Source of the DNA: Scolanthus callimorphus
Taxonomy: Eukaryota > Cnidaria > Anthozoa > Actiniaria > Edwardsiidae
Assembly: GCA_033964015.1 (NCBI GenBank)
Contig: CM066920.1
Coordinates: forward strand, 7,221,912 to 7,285,911
Reading direction: 5' to 3'
Length of the DNA stretch: 64,000 nucleotides
This document shows, piece by piece, positions 12,901 to 24,595 of the stretch; within the stretch, counting starts at the first letter, position 1; each line of letters opens with the position of its first letter. The translations under genes were made by a program, and so were the position numbers. A model generated the notes under the pieces. That model made no database searches and was not told the origin of the DNA. It was given only the letters and a program-made list of their open reading frames with translations.

Positions 12901-15567
12901 AAGTTCATCATATGGTTTGGACCTGATAATATGTACATCATGGTTTGAACATAATCATGTTCATCCTATAGTTCGAACATTGTTACGTATATGCCTTGGA
13001 CATCATCATATGTTCATCCTATGGTTTTTACATCATATGTTCATCATATGGCTTGGACCTGATAATATGTACATCATGGTTTGAACATAATCATATGTTC
13101 ATCCTATGGTTCGAACATTGTTACGTACATGGCTTGGATATCATATGTTCATCCTATGTTTTTTACATCATATGTTCATCATATGGTTTGGGCATCATCA
13201 TAATATGTACATCATGGTTTGAACATAATCATATGTTCATCATATGGTTTCAACTTTGTTACCATATGGTATGGACATCATCATACGTTTATCATATGGT
13301 TTGAACATTATGTTTACGTTCATCAAATGGTTTGAACATTATGTTTATAATGTTTAGATGTTAACAATATGTATAAGAGCTGATGTAAACCTGTGTTTAG
13401 ATAAAGTTTTATGTATGTAACATAATCTTATGCTCATCATATGGTTTCAACATCATCTTACCTCTCAGCCTTAGCACCACCTCCTTTATTACAAAATCAC
13501 TATTGTTCAACCCTCGGTAATGCCCTCTGCATGTCATCCGCGTACCATTCATACTCCTAGGTATACTACTGATCCAGAACTCCACACCATTCGGTGTAAC
13601 CCTGGTGTTATTCATATTCTGGATACATATATCATGATATGCACCTCCTCTGGAACAATGTATTCTCTTAGTCCTTTTCTCCCAGCATTGTACTCTATCA
13701 GAGTCATGGTGATTTGCTGGGGCCCCAAACTCCACGCAGATGCCATTAAAGTTCAAGTCTTGTAAGTGATGAGGTGATGCAGTGCAGCTGAGATTAGCAG
13801 ACCCACCAACAGTGGCATGAAAATCTTGCAATACGTTACTATTAACTGGAAGAAAGCATAATAAAAAGGATATGCTATAAACATTAAACATTGACACAGC
13901 AATTTCTCATCAAATACAGAGCAGTATTTACCACTATGCATTGCTACGCGACCTCAAACTTCAATGTTGCGATGGGCGATTGGTGATTATTAATCGTCAA
14001 TCAAACCAAAACGCTGGATTCGGTCACTTCAGTGGCTCAAACTTGATTGCCATATCAACCAAAATGGTTTTAAGCTATCCTCTGTCTTCCTTGACTCGAA
14101 TTTTAACTTTCTGTTTCAAGAAAATTAACGTTACAGTTCCTTTGCTGAGAATCGCCAATCGCAACAGTGAATTTTGAAGGTCGCGTAGCAATGCATACAG
14201 TGGTAATAGATTTCGTTGTAAGCGTTCGCCCTTGGATTCCCTTATGGTCGTTAAGCGTAGTTTTTGGCTGCCATATGGGCTCGAAATCCCGGAGGGACTC
14301 CCCATAAAAATAGACGGGTGCTCGTCGGGAAAATTGATTTTAACCCTAAGGGATAGCAAATTGGGTGTGGTCAACAATAAATTTACACCTTATTCCAAAA
14401 TGGCTGACTGGCCCTTGTGGCCTCGTTCTCACAAAATTATTATTTTCTTTTATATTCACTCAAGCTCAAAGGCAAAATATATTTCATGAAGGTGAGGCCA
14501 CACTGATGGAACAAAACGTCAGCCATTTTGGAATAAGGTGTATATGGGCCTAAGGCGCGTTGTATACAAATAATAAATTTCTCATAAAATCGACCGGTTT
14601 GTTCATAGAAAACCATTCAAATAACTAGTAAATGTCAAATACCTTCTAAAGTTCTTCCAGGCTTTTTTTTGCGAAAATTTTGGCAAGGGTGGCAGTGAGA
14701 TTTCTGTAGCCTTCACAACTAGAAGGCACTTAAGGCTAAATTCTACTATATAAAGTGACGTTAACTTTTTAACCAGGGCGTAGCCAGGATTCGAGAAAGG
14801 GGATCACATCTGTATAAATGTATGATGCCCTTTCCAGCTTTCCGATTTTTTTCTTAATGTTTACTGTATTTAAAAAGGGGGGTCACAGACAGCCCAGGAC
14901 CCCCTGACTACATCCCTGTTTCCCAGCCTTCAATGCTTGGTTTGTTGGTCATCGGTTGAGAACCAAGGTACTCGATGTCCAATAGAAATCGATAGCTTCT
15001 TTGACTGACGATCTATCATCGACGAAAATATCAGGGGCTAGTACCCCAACATCTACATCTACTTTATTCACTGATAAAACTTTCGCAGCATCACATCAGT
15101 ATGAATTAATATGTACATAATTAAAAAGAATATAATTCAGGTACCATTTAGTTTGAAAACTGTTCAGCTCCCCCAACTAAAGCAAAAGTTCGCAATTCAG
15201 TCTCATCCGCATGAAACATCTGAAACATACGGAAATTTGTACTGGCTCGGTCGCCAAGCCTCGAACGAACTGGCATAGATTTACAAACTTTGATAAGGCT
15301 TTATTGTCACAATTTGTATAATTTGTGCACTGAACTTGGCAGTTTTACTAGTGTGCTCTTTTCAGCTGTGTTGATGAGTTTCTTTCCAGGCCTCATTTGG
15401 AAATAGGAGAAACCTCGTTGCAAAGGATGGTCGTTTATATAATAATAATATTAGCTAATATAAATATTGCGTGCATGTTGTTGCCTCAAAATTAAGCTGT
15501 GATCGTAACAACACATACCTGAAGTTGCAAGAAGTATGAAAACACAAGAAAACACACGTTCCGCCAT
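9957..15567 (-). CDS. Gene A: single-Ig type I membrane glycoprotein
   Basis: Predicted protein of 248 residues from five minus-strand exons: 15567-15519, 13845-13462, 12230-12153, 11206-11144 and 10129-9957. Every splice is GT/AG and every intron is phase 1; the coding total is 747 bases. Exon 1 is a signal peptide (MAERVFSCVFILLATSG). Exon 2 is one Ig-like domain with the usual cysteine positions (NLSCTA and RMTCRG), several extra cysteines and sequons NLS, NNT, NGT and NNS. Exons 3 and 4 encode a Ser/Thr/Pro-rich stalk. Exon 5 has a membrane span (IIGLAVGLSLAALCAIAIW), a basic stop-transfer stretch (KCRRRRQ) and a short tail with one tyrosine (LSIYDGN). It is a cell-surface protein of unknown ligand. 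It is head-to-head with gene B across about 1.3 kb. Its introns hold MITEs and a minisatellite. I see no close similarity to the V-like domains of genes B-D. Confidence 0.8.
10400..10561. mobile_element. Foldback element in gene A intergenic/3' region
   Basis: Arms of about 50 bases: ACATCTTGTTGCCACCC with GATGATTCCTTTGGGT, and the reverse complement ending at AACAAGATGT. Non-autonomous. It lies within the last intron of gene A. Confidence 0.75.
10600..10740. mobile_element. Foldback element
   Basis: CGCCTTTGTCACACGGCAGC at the left pairs with the reverse complement at the right end. The arms are about 36 bases with one or two mismatches. It lies in the last intron of gene A. Confidence 0.75.
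10856..11114. mobile_element. MITE, 'TTACCACTG..GCGACCTCAAA' family, copy 1
   Basis: The inverted ends run about 55 bases (TACCACTGTATTCATTGGTA, GCGACCTCAAAATTCA, CGATTGGCGAT). A second copy at 13928-14207 shares the internal sequence (GTCAATCAAACCAAAACG). Both lie in introns of gene A. Confidence 0.8.
11345..11580. mobile_element. MITE with perfect 20-base ends
   Basis: ATTAAAGAGCCTGTGTCAGC at the left is exactly mirrored at the right. The interior is shared with 45938-46168, whose right end has decayed. It lies in an intron of gene A. The open frame at 11492-11758 starts inside it and is not a gene. Confidence 0.85.
12715..13450. repeat. CATATG-rich minisatellite
   Basis: Degenerate units of roughly 30-35 bases built from CATCATATGTTCATC and CATATGGTTTGAACAT. 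The self-complementary CATATG recurs throughout. It ends immediately beside the splice donor of gene A exon 2 (13462). Its open frames, rich in Ile, Cys and Phe, result from the repeat and are not genes. Confidence 0.9.
13928..14207. mobile_element. MITE, copy 2 of the 10856-11114 family
   Basis: The same inverted ends (GCATTGCTACGCGACCTCAA at the left, its complement at the right) and interior as copy 1, with a small insertion. It lies in intron 1 of gene A. Confidence 0.8.
14772..14928. mobile_element. Element of the CAGGG-CGTAGCCAGG family
   Basis: It starts CAGGGCGTAGCCAGGATT and ends CCCTGACTACATCCCTG. This is the CAGGG...CCCTG layout with inverted ends common in hAT-type non-autonomous elements. 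Relatives lie at 20541-20763, 46203-46378 and 47866-48255. Confidence 0.55.
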
Positions 15568-16896
15568 AACTCGAACTGCAACACAAATGCCTTATAGCCT
15601 TATATCAACTGACTGAAACCCCACGATCCACAAAACACGTTCGGTTCTACCGGCTCCTCGTGCATTATTTCAACGGTGACGTTTTTAAAATTTGCGCAGA
15701 AGGTTCTGGTTGTTGCTGAGTCACGCTGTGTTCGACGACTTTGATTGGATAATGCGAAGGAGTCGATCACACGACTTCCGATCCCTCATAGTATAGGAGG
15801 ATCCTTGTTACATTTTGAGCTCATGCATAAGCAATGTTCAGAATCAGTCCGTTCGAGGGAGCTATAAAATGATGCGTTCTGAATATCAATAAAGTACTGT
15901 AAATAGAACATAATTGGAAAATTTCAAGCTGATATCTCGAATTCTAAGCGCATGGTGCAACGTTCAATTTAGAGGAAACATGTGAGCTAATTAGTGTTTT
16001 GCCCCAATGATTTTCACACAATTTTGAAAAGCTTCAACTAGCCTGAAAAATGACACAGAAAGAAAGGAAACAGGTCAAGACTTTTTTAAGAATGAAAAAT
16101 AAACTTGTTTTGAGCTTTTCGTTGCATTTTCGAAGCTAAAAACGGCGTTTCAAAGTTTCGTGAATGTAAACAATGACGTCACCAAGGATCCTCCTATAGA
16201 TCAGTTCTGTACAGAACGACTATGTTTTGTCGGTTCGCTCCGACGGAATATGCATGGTAGCTTTATACAGGGTTAATCTAATGTCTCTAAGGGCTATTGA
16301 TGGGTTAGTGATACTTGGACAATAAGTTATAAAAGACGTATCGTTTGCTGGGGGGATACCCCCTCTTGAATCACAAATACCTTGAACGAGACGTCATTCA
16401 CTACTACTCTAGAAAAAGTGGACCAACGTGGTATGAATTTATTAACCGCTAGTCAAAATTCACTAGAAGCAAATATACAAAACTGGCTGTATGCCAAAGT
16501 GACTGCAGTCTTGTTTGGCCCCTGTTTGGCCCATTTGGTCACAAAAACTGTTTTTAAACACTTAAATGTGGACCTTCATTTCCTGATAACTATAAGATAT
16601 CATTAAGCCATATTAGCGTGATAAAGGTCTATTATGTAATGTAACCTTATATGCCAAATTTGGCGTGGTGATGGATTAAAGTTTATTATTAGTTTATTAT
16701 TGTATGCGACACGAACGGTCACGCAATCCGTGACATGGATTCTTGGAAAATAGGAAGTAAACATTTCAAGGAAATGAAATATTGTTTCTTTGAAATGATT
16801 TTTTGAGCGTTTATGCCTTGTTAAGATTGTGAAACCAGTGTAATTTAGCTTCATGTAGAGTTACTCAGAACTCAAATTCGTTTTCTCGTTGAAAGA
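15568..16896. promoter_or_regulatory. Shared divergent upstream region of genes A and B
   Basis: About 1.3 kb separates the start codons of gene A (minus) and gene B (plus), so the two genes are head-to-head and may share a promoter. I cannot point to a core promoter. Much of it is a MITE (15792-16198) and a repeat (about 16411-16575, shared with 20577-20700). Confidence 0.4.
15792..16198. mobile_element. MITE in the A/B divergent region
   Basis: TATAGGAGGATCCTTG at the left matches the reverse complement of CAAGGATCCTCCTATA at the right. No coding capacity. It sits between the two head-to-head Ig genes. Confidence 0.7.
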
Positions 16897-19159
16897 ATGC
16901 CCAGTTATCACGTTTTATTGCTGTTATTGGGGCTGAACGTTCTAACGGCTATTACAGGTAAGTAGACGTGGGCCGCGGTGCGTGAAAGTTGACAGAGAGT
17001 TTCTTGAAGATATGGCACAAACCATCTCTATTTTATCAGGGGAGGAAGGATGCAAATGATTTTGGGGGAAGGGGGTACTCTCAGATAAATTTCATTGTTA
17101 TTCTAGGGGGTTGGCATTCTCCCCCCGCAACAAAGAAACTTTTCCTGCTTTCTTCAATGTGGCCGCCGGAAATGCTTGAAATTTGACGCCAAATTACTTT
17201 TCGCTCAATCTCGCCGGGAAAAGAAGCTGTAGAAGACAAACTTGATGCGAAACGTACTTGGAATCATAATTGACGTCGATAACGTAGATTGGGGGCCAAT
17301 CTAGGTTTCAGTCACAGCCTTAATACCCCACAGTTACTAGATATAAGGAATGAAAGGTCGGTCGCGCTTTTGCGCTGATTTCGGGATCGAGTGGGAATTT
17401 TTTTCCCTTTCAGACTCCACACGTCGTTCCCAGTTTTTCAGTTCGATCGCGCTTTTTTTTACACTGGACTTCGAGGATCGAGTGGGAATTATTTCTCCTT
17501 TTTCCAGAGTTCACAAGTCGATCCCAGTTTTTCAGTTCTCCGGGAAGACTTGTTAAAGCGCGAGAAGGCGGCAATGCGGAGCTCGATTGGACGTACGCCG
17601 TGTCATCCATGTCACCGTACGGCGCTAAAGTGTTCCAAGTCCTGTTCGGCATCTGGGACAAACCTGGTTATGTCAGTCGTAAGTTATTAGTTGTACAACA
17701 GAACGGGCACGTGGAAAAGCGTCCAGGACTTGAAACCAAACTCGGCTGGAGTGGGGACATCGCTAACTGCACATGCGCAGTCAAAGTGGTCATTCGCAAC
17801 CTCACGCGCAAGGACGATAAGTATTATGGTCTGTTTATCGAACTGGGACTACACAGATCACCGCTGGCCTACTGGCTCCACGTTATGGTGTTAGGTAAGT
17901 CTGTAATATATATACCGCCTAAAAGACGCAGCTCTGCTTACCGGGGGGCGCTAGTTAAGGACATCTTGTTTGTGTATTTAAAGAGTCTCTGAGAAACTTA
18001 GTCCAGGGATCGTTCAAAACAAAGAAAGTAGCCTGCTAGCAGGCGTTGGTTGGTTGCTCTTGGACGGGTCAAAATTCGGTCTGGGGCGAATTTTGACGCA
18101 TCGACTGTTCGACTTTCTCGCCATAAAACGACCTAAAACAGCCAACCAACGCCTGCTAGCAGGCTAGGAAGAATGATATAGAGGGAAAACTCGTGTGGTC
18201 TGGAGTTTTAGACATTCAAATCCCAGGTGCGCCGCTCCACAGTTTTCCCTACTCTTCAATAGAATACATGAGAATTTCCTAGCAAACTTTTGTCGACACT
18301 TTTAAAACCTCTGTCAGGATTTTTTCTCGAGTATAAAACAGACTAATTATTTTATTCCCATTCAGTTCCTGCCAAAATCATCAGCTACACCAAAGTCCTA
18401 GAAACAAGCGAAGGGAACTCCTCATTAATCACGTGTAAAGCCGAGGGTAACCCAACTCCTGTTGTCGAGATACAACGAAATAATCGAACTCTTACTAACG
18501 GGAGTGGGCTGGGAGTGATTTTCTTCCACATACGGGACGTCAAACTTGCGGATGGTGGTCATTACGCATGCGTGGCTAGTAACGAGGCTTCCAGGTCACG
18601 TGATATCCGTTCTGTCATGGTAAAGGTTCAGCCGAGTGTTGTCAGGAACAAAGGTAGGCTGGTACTAGTTCACTGAATATTTCCTTTACATGCCTCGTGG
18701 ATTCATTAGTAAAGACTATTAGTCGAGCCATTAGTAAAGAATATCAATAGTAATTATCATTTATAATATAAGAGAGAATCCAGTAATTTTAATCGAGTAA
18801 TTCTAGAAGAATGTGGAAATTTTTTTTAACTTTCTTGTTTTTAGCATGTTCGACTGAAAAGCTTTTGATAAAGGCGAATGTCTGAACACCAAACTGCAAT
18901 TCTAATTTACGCGAAAACTTGAAGTTAACTTACTCCAAAAATACACTTTGAGTCAATTAATAGTGGATTTTTTCTACCGTCCACAGACCTAACCCCACCC
19001 TCCACGGTGAAAAGCGACCAGACGCTCGTCGTCGTCATTGCAGTTGTCTGTGGATCCGTGTTGATTGGGGTCGTTTCAGTATTGATCTCGTTTATGCTAG
19101 CGCGTAGAAAGAAAGACGGTCACATGCCTATGGGCACAGTACAAGCCGCTAAAGCCTGA
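16897..19159 (+). CDS. Gene B: V-like Ig + I-set Ig transmembrane protein
   Basis: Predicted 302-residue type I membrane protein from exons 16897-16957, 17508-17894, 18366-18653 and 18987-19159. All introns are GT/AG and phase 1; the coding total is 909 bases. Exon 1 is a signal peptide (MPSYHVLLLLLGLNVLTA). Exon 2 is an entire V-like Ig domain in which the usual cysteines are replaced (NAELDWTYA in strand B, DDKYYGLFI in strand F). Exon 3 is an I-set Ig with a normal pair (LITCKA, YACVAS). Exon 4 has a short stalk, a membrane span (VVVIAVVCGSVLIGVVSVL) and a tail of about 20 residues (ARRKKDGHMPMGTVQAAKA) with no tyrosine motif. It is the closest neighbour in architecture to genes C and D but lacks the intron they have inside the V-like domain. 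It is probably a surface receptor or ligand whose partner is unknown. Confidence 0.82.
18029..18166. mobile_element. Foldback element, TAGCCTGCTAGC family, copy 1
   Basis: TAGCCTGCTAGCAGGCGTTG is mirrored at the right end. It lies in an intron of gene B. A relative at 39205-39319 lies in an intron of gene D. Confidence 0.8.
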
Positions 19160-19545
19160 GTCCCGGGACCTGAGTATAGTCTATTCTCACATACTTAACA
19201 GGGGAGATAACTTTGTATCATGTATATAAACAACAGATAGTAGTGTATAGCATTAGACTTAAATCTTACATGCTTATGGGCACAGTACAAGCCGCTAAAG
19301 CCTGAAGTCCCGTGGTCTGAGTATAGTCTCTTCTCACATACTAACAGGGGAGATAACTTTGTATCATGTATATAAACAACAGGTGTAGTGCATAGCATTA
19401 GACTTAAATCTTACATGCCTATGGGCACAGTACAAGCCGCTAAAGCCTGAGTCCCGTGGTCTGAGTATAGTCTATAGTTACTCCTCACATAGTTACCAAA
19501 CAGGGGAGAAAACTTTATATCATGTATATAAACAACAGGTGTATT
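19122..19545 (+). repeat. Tandem triplication of the gene B coding end and 3' UTR
   Basis: Units begin at 19122, 19268 and 19413 (period 145-146). Each contains the last 12 codons of gene B (HMPMGTVQAAKA), the stop codon and about 105 bases of 3' flank. Only the first copy is joined to the gene. Copies 2 and 3 lie downstream of the stop codon. Confidence 0.9.
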
Positions 19546-19599
19546 TTAGAATTTCAGAGGTACTTATCACATAATGGCTGATTGCATTTTCTTTCCGCA

Positions 19600-19975
19600 C
19601 CGGGGGGAGGGGGGGGGGGGGGGGGGGGGGGGGTCGAGGATCCTGGAAATTCCAGGGGGGTAGGGGTCTTTCTAAGCCCTGGAAATTCCAAGGAGTGGGG
19701 GCCTATCAAGACCCTGGAAATTCCTAGGGGGAGGGGTCAAGGACCCCTGGAAATCCTGGAAATTCCGGGGGGGGGGGGGGGAGGCGTCTGTTTAAGCTGT
19801 GGAAAAGGGCGTGTTTAGGTAACCTAGAAATTCCAAGGGAGGAGGTGTTCAAATTCCAGGGGAGGTGGTGTTTAGGCCCCTTGGAAATTCCAGGGGAAGG
19901 GTGTGTCGAAGACCTCTGGAAATTCCAGGGGAGGGGGGTCTTCAAACCGGGGGTCCCCGACCCCCGGGTTTGGAA
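19600..19975. repeat. G-rich minisatellite with CCTGGAAATTCCAGG units
   Basis: About ten irregular units of CCTGGAAATTCCAGGGGGAG follow a poly-G run of about 25 bases. The core CTGGAAATTCCAG is itself a palindrome. There is no gene; both open frames here are Gly- or Pro-rich artefacts. Confidence 0.9.
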
Positions 19976-20540
19976 AAATAATGCGATCAGCCAATATAGA
20001 TTTTGATTTTATTTTTTTTTAATTTTTAACTTTCCTTCCTTTCTTCTTTATTTAAATTTAGCGTTTTTCAACTTGTCAATAGTAATCTAAATATTGATGT
20101 ACATATTTTTGTAATTTGTATTTTAATTCTATTATGAGGACCACAAGTTTTAGTGTATTGTCACTATTACGTGCTACCCTCGTCACTTTACTTACTTATT
20201 AGACTACGTATTCACTATTTCAATAACTTTGAAAGAATGGGACAATATGCTTTTCCTTTACATTTATTTGGGCTCAAATCTATGTACAATTCTGTATATG
20301 ATTCCAAATAAAAAATGTCTGTCTCTCTGTCTCTCACAAAATGTGTTAAGTCTAACCTCACCAATCAGCGCCGCGATTTCTCTTGGTGGTTATGACCCAA
20401 CGCCAGTTGTTTTCCAGTTTTATGGCTCGTTCACAAGCTGCTATGTGAGTTGCGATTGTTACGACTATTAGCGACGTCACTGTAGTTCAGCTGATTTTGA
20501 GCAAGGGTCATTTTGTGGCCCTAAACTAACATCAGCATTG

Positions 20541-20763
20541 CAGGCCCGTAGCCAGGGATCTAGCAAAAGGCTAAAAGAAAAAGCGGACCAATGTGGTATG
20601 AATTTATTTTTTCATTGAGAAACCGCTAGTCGAAATTCGCTAGAAAAAGCAAGTATAATTTAAGTACTTTATTTAGTGTTTACAAATGTGGACCTTTTTG
20701 TATCATTGGGGGGGGGGAAGAGGTGCTTGCGCACCCCCGAAACCCCCCTGGCTACGGGGCTGC
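20541..20763. mobile_element. Element of the CAGG-CCGTAGCCAGG family
   Basis: It starts GCAGGCCCGTAGCCAGGGAT and ends CCCCCTGGCTACGGGGCTGC, which is its inverse. The interior segment 20577-20700 (GACCAATGTGGTATGAATTT, AACCGCTAGTCGAAATTC, AAATGTGGACCTTT) is shared with 16411-16575. Confidence 0.65.
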
Positions 20764-21161
20764 ATCGCTCCGCTTCCCGCCCTTCCCTAGTACACAAACG
20801 TGTATTTATTATTCTCTCTTTTACAAGTCAGGGTTGTCATTCAGCTTTGTTTCAGGCTGTATCATTATCAAATCAGCATCGCCAAATCTTAGTATCTATT
20901 TTTCTCTCATATTTACGAGTCGCGGTTGTTTGTTCCTCTTATTCCCGGAAAAAGGTCGAATGAATTTGGGGCACGCGCGCGGCGGGACGCTACATACTTG
21001 TCATTTCTAACAATAACAAAAGGAATCGAAAAAGAAGCAAAACAAGTAGAAGAGACAAGTTCTTTATGATTTGTTAGTTCTTTGTATTTTTTAACGTTTA
21101 CTTTGGACGTGCCTGCATAGGGTTTGCTTGTTTGTAAAATACTTTTGTCCTGTTGGCGACC

Positions 21162-21376
21162 TTAAGACCCCGCCCACACTACACCGTTTTCACGAAAACG
21201 GATACATTTTGCTCCGTTTCAAAAAGATTTGCGTCCACACTTATCGTTTTCATATTGTTTTCGCCGTTTTCGGTGATCGTTTTCGGCGTTTTGTAGTGTG
21301 GACGATAGCCGTATCCGGAGGAAAAAGTATCCGTTTTCGTTTGCAAGAAAACGGTGTAGTGTGGACGGGGTCTAAA
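21162..21376. mobile_element. MITE with TTAAGACCCCG ends
   Basis: The left end TTAGACCCCGCCCACACTACACCG (with one base variant) matches the reverse complement of the right end CGGTGTAGTGTGGACGGGG. Further arms (GAAAACGGATA) pair inside. Non-autonomous. It lies just upstream of gene C. Confidence 0.75.
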
Positions 21377-21802
21377 GTCACAATACAGCTTTCAAATGCA
21401 ATTTTGTCAATATGCGGGAATTTTAAAGAAAACCTTGTTACACGAGTAGTCTATGCTTGATTTTTCAAAGTAAATATGCGTCTACAAGTGTATCTACATT
21501 AGTTAGCTACTATAAATGTAGAATGACAGTTTCGCGAGGGTCATGGCGGTCAGCCAGTTAACAAGAGTGTAAGATTTCCAAGAACTAGCACATCAGTTGT
21601 GAGTGAATGGCGAAAACTTTCCTCGATAGACGATTTTCTAGATACAAATTTGGTTTGCTCGTGTTACCAAAAGAAAACGAAACCACACCTACCCCCTGTG
21701 CAAGTTATTTTTGACTCCGTAAAAAGAGTGAAAAGGGAAACATCTGTTTTCATTGAAAGAACAAGCAATCGTCAGTACGGATAACTTGACTTGTTTACAA
21801 AG

Positions 21803-24595
21803 ATGTCGTCCTGGGACATACTGCTACAACTACTGGTGCTTGGCACTGCGAATATTTTGGTCAGATCAGGTATTTGATGGATAACAAGCACTCCTGCCTT
21901 GTGTGGTTCTATCCTTGTCTCATTACCTTGTGTACAGAGAATAATGCAAACAAACCACATGATGTTTGTTTTAGAGATTTTCGATTTTGTTGTTCCACTT
22001 TGACTGTGAGGGTGATCTTGGTCAAAATTCTTTTTCCTGTTTTGGCTCGCCTGCTTATCAGTAGTGGCCAGAATGGCCAAATACAGCGGCAAAAAGAGTT
22101 AAATTGATAATTACATTGAAGTTATATTTACTACAAGCCAGGGCTGTAGGTCGCAGGCTATCAGATACATTTGGTCACATATATGTTTTTAATAGAGTTT
22201 GATTTAGCTGCTCAATCTCAATACGGTAAACTTTTGTAAGCGGATTAAGATGTCTGTCGTGATAATTGGTAATCACGTTTTAATCACTCCTGTAGGTTTT
22301 ATTCAGTGTTGTAATCCCTTCGCGATTGGTTTGTGACTCTCTTGAGTCAGTTTGTTTAACCCAATATTACTGGTAAAAGTATGCACTACTAGAATACTTT
22401 TCCGCGTACTTGAAACATGACCTGTTGTTACTGTTTTAGAAGCGCGCCAGTTCCTGTGGAGAGAGCGGGGGCGCCAAAGTCAAGTATATTTCAACAAACC
22501 AATTGGTGTGCTGGAAGAAATAAGAGACAACGCTGTTGAATTGTTTTGTCATGTGGAAATGTGAAATCAGAAATTGAAAAAGAGAGTTTCTATTTTCTGG
22601 TATTGGGTTCGATTTCCAAGAGTACCAGTTTCGATGCGCCCGCGATTTACTGAGCAGCAAAACCACGCACGCGCGTCTGACGTAAATTCCACGTTGACGC
22701 AGCAGCACCAATCATGTTTTGGGAGGGAGGGGCTATACGCGGTTTGCAGCTTCGTATATAAATATAAAATCCAAGATGGCCGCCACTGAGTCACGTGATA
22801 AGCGTTTCCGTGACAACAAAATATGTTAAAATATAGCTCTTGTTGAATCCATTGTTGCCAATTTTGATGTATAAAACGAATAATCCCTTTTTTAGACAAA
22901 ACAGTTTGAGCCATGCTTACTATAAACTCACCATGAGAAATCTGTTATTCTATTCTTAAATTTTAGAAAGCTCGGTTTTCACCACTAGTCCTGACAAACC
23001 AACATACGCGATACTCCATGGCAACGTGACACTAGGTTGGAGGTACAGCCTCCCTCCTCATCGGGTGGTACAAGAGATAAGGATTGGAGTGTGGGATAGC
23101 CCAGGGTATATCGAACACAAGATTCTCTCGGTCTTCGGTAACGGGACAGTTAAAGTAAGTATGATTGTTTGGCCCCTTCACGGAACAATCTCGCTCCCAG
23201 GGTCTTCTGGGTAATTTTCAAGATGGCGGGTCACTCTGAGGACGTTTTCACTTGGATTAAATTCTACCACATTTTGCACTCATTTTTGCACACATTTTGC
23301 AATTCAGCGAGAATTTTGATTTCCACTTCTCTTGTGTCACCTGCACCTGTACATATGTGGGTAACATAGACCCCGTTAACACGAGACCGGCACAAAACCG
23401 GACCGGTACAATTCTGGTACGGTACCGCCTGTTCATACGGTACCGGTACAATTCTGACACGTTTTGCTAAAGTGCTCACACGACCTAGCCGTGCCAAAGT
23501 CGGTCCGGTAGCGCAGGTCCCGTGTGAACGCGCGACGGTACCAGAATTGTACCGGTCCGGCTTTGTACCGGTTTCGTGTGAACGGGGTCTATGTTACCCA
23601 CATATGGAGAGGACGCGAGAGACAATCAAAATAGTTTATTCAAAAACTGTCGACGTTTGCACGCACTTATACCTGGAATCCGTAGAACATTTCAAGTTCT
23701 ACTGTGTAGGCTTACCATAGACAAAATGTCCTTTCTTTTCAGTTTAACAACTCTGTGAAACCCGGGAAATACAGCTGGAAGGGAAACCTAACAGCATCCT
23801 TAGCCTCGCTTATAATCCATGACGTCATACCACGTGATGGGGGAGAGTACGGAATTCATCTAGATCTCGGAATGTGCTGTGCTGGGCCTAGCGCGCATGA
23901 GCTAGTGATAGTTTATGGTTGGTATAAAGTCGATGGCGATTTTTTAAAGTTGTTGTCGGGAGGGGATGGAGTGGCGCGTGGGAAAAAGAAAAATGTAAAG
24001 AGTGACAAATTTCCTCCGCCCCCCCCCCCTCCCTCCAGGGATGACTAGACAGACAGTCAACCCCCCTGCCGCCCCCCCCCCCCCCAACCCGTGCTAACGC
24101 CGCGCTACTGCCGCACTAAATTACTATTTTCAATCCTTCCAGCGCTCCTAAATTCAGGGCTGAGATCTTCTACTTTCGCCAGACAGTCTATATTAACCTC
24201 ATAAAATCAGTCGTATCGAAATTACTTGTTTTTACTGGCTAATAAACCCAGTCAATTAGCTCGGCAGAATAAAGTTCGACGTTTAAAACGGGCCTTATTC
24301 TTTTAACGCAGTTCCTCCAAAAATCACCTCCATCACACCTGATTTGTCAGTAACTGAGGGCGATAATGCAACAATTAGTTGCCTGGCGACCGGCAAACCA
24401 ACACCTCAGGTTACGTGGTACAGAAAAGGCGTAATAATGAGTTCGGCGAAATCCCTGGTCCGCGGAGAACTGATAAATGCCCGACCTGGAGACGAGGGAG
24501 TATACAAGTGCATGGCACGAAATGTAGCAGGCGAGGACACGGCGAAAATCATTGTGAAATGTAAGTCTCTAATACTCTGTCTGGATTGTCTCTGA
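21803..24595 (+). CDS. Gene C: V-like Ig + I-set Ig protein without visible anchor
   Basis: Exons are 21803-21869 (signal peptide, MSSWDILLQLLVLGTANIL), 22967-23154, 23743-23917 and 24312-24560. Phases run 1, 0, 1 and the last exon ends in phase 1 at a good donor (T|GTAAGT). Exons 2 and 3 make one V-like Ig domain lacking the usual cysteines (NVTLGWRYS, GGEYGIHLD) but with a CC pair (GMCCAGPS). Exon 4 is an I-set Ig (TISCLA, WYRK, YKCMAR). I found no FN3, TM or kinase exon before the next signal peptide at 26884. If the last donor is not used, the frame stops at 24593-24595 (KCKSLILCLDCL) and gives a soluble protein of 237 residues. Otherwise it could splice to exon 5 of gene D, which has a matching phase. 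The exon plan is the same as in gene D, so it is a recent paralogue, a soluble partner or an alternative ectodomain. Confidence 0.68.
23352..23606. mobile_element. MITE with 30-base inverted ends, in gene C V-domain intron
   Basis: CATATGTGGGTAACATAGAC at the left is exactly mirrored at the right, extending into CCCCGTT. The interior is also largely self-complementary (GGTACCGGTACAATTCT). It lies in the intron that splits the V-like domain. Confidence 0.85.

Noticed and set aside
12824..13304. Open frames of 86-102 codons rich in Ile/Cys/Phe
   Set aside because: Products of the CATATG minisatellite in the gene A intron.
17350..17690. Open frames overlapping gene B exon 2 in other frames
   Set aside because: Only the frame starting at 17508 matches the phase of exon 1 and exon 3 and aligns with the V-like domains of genes C and D.
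19582..19945. Gly-rich and Pro-rich open frames
   Set aside because: They come from the poly-G run and the CCTGGAAATTCCAGG repeat.
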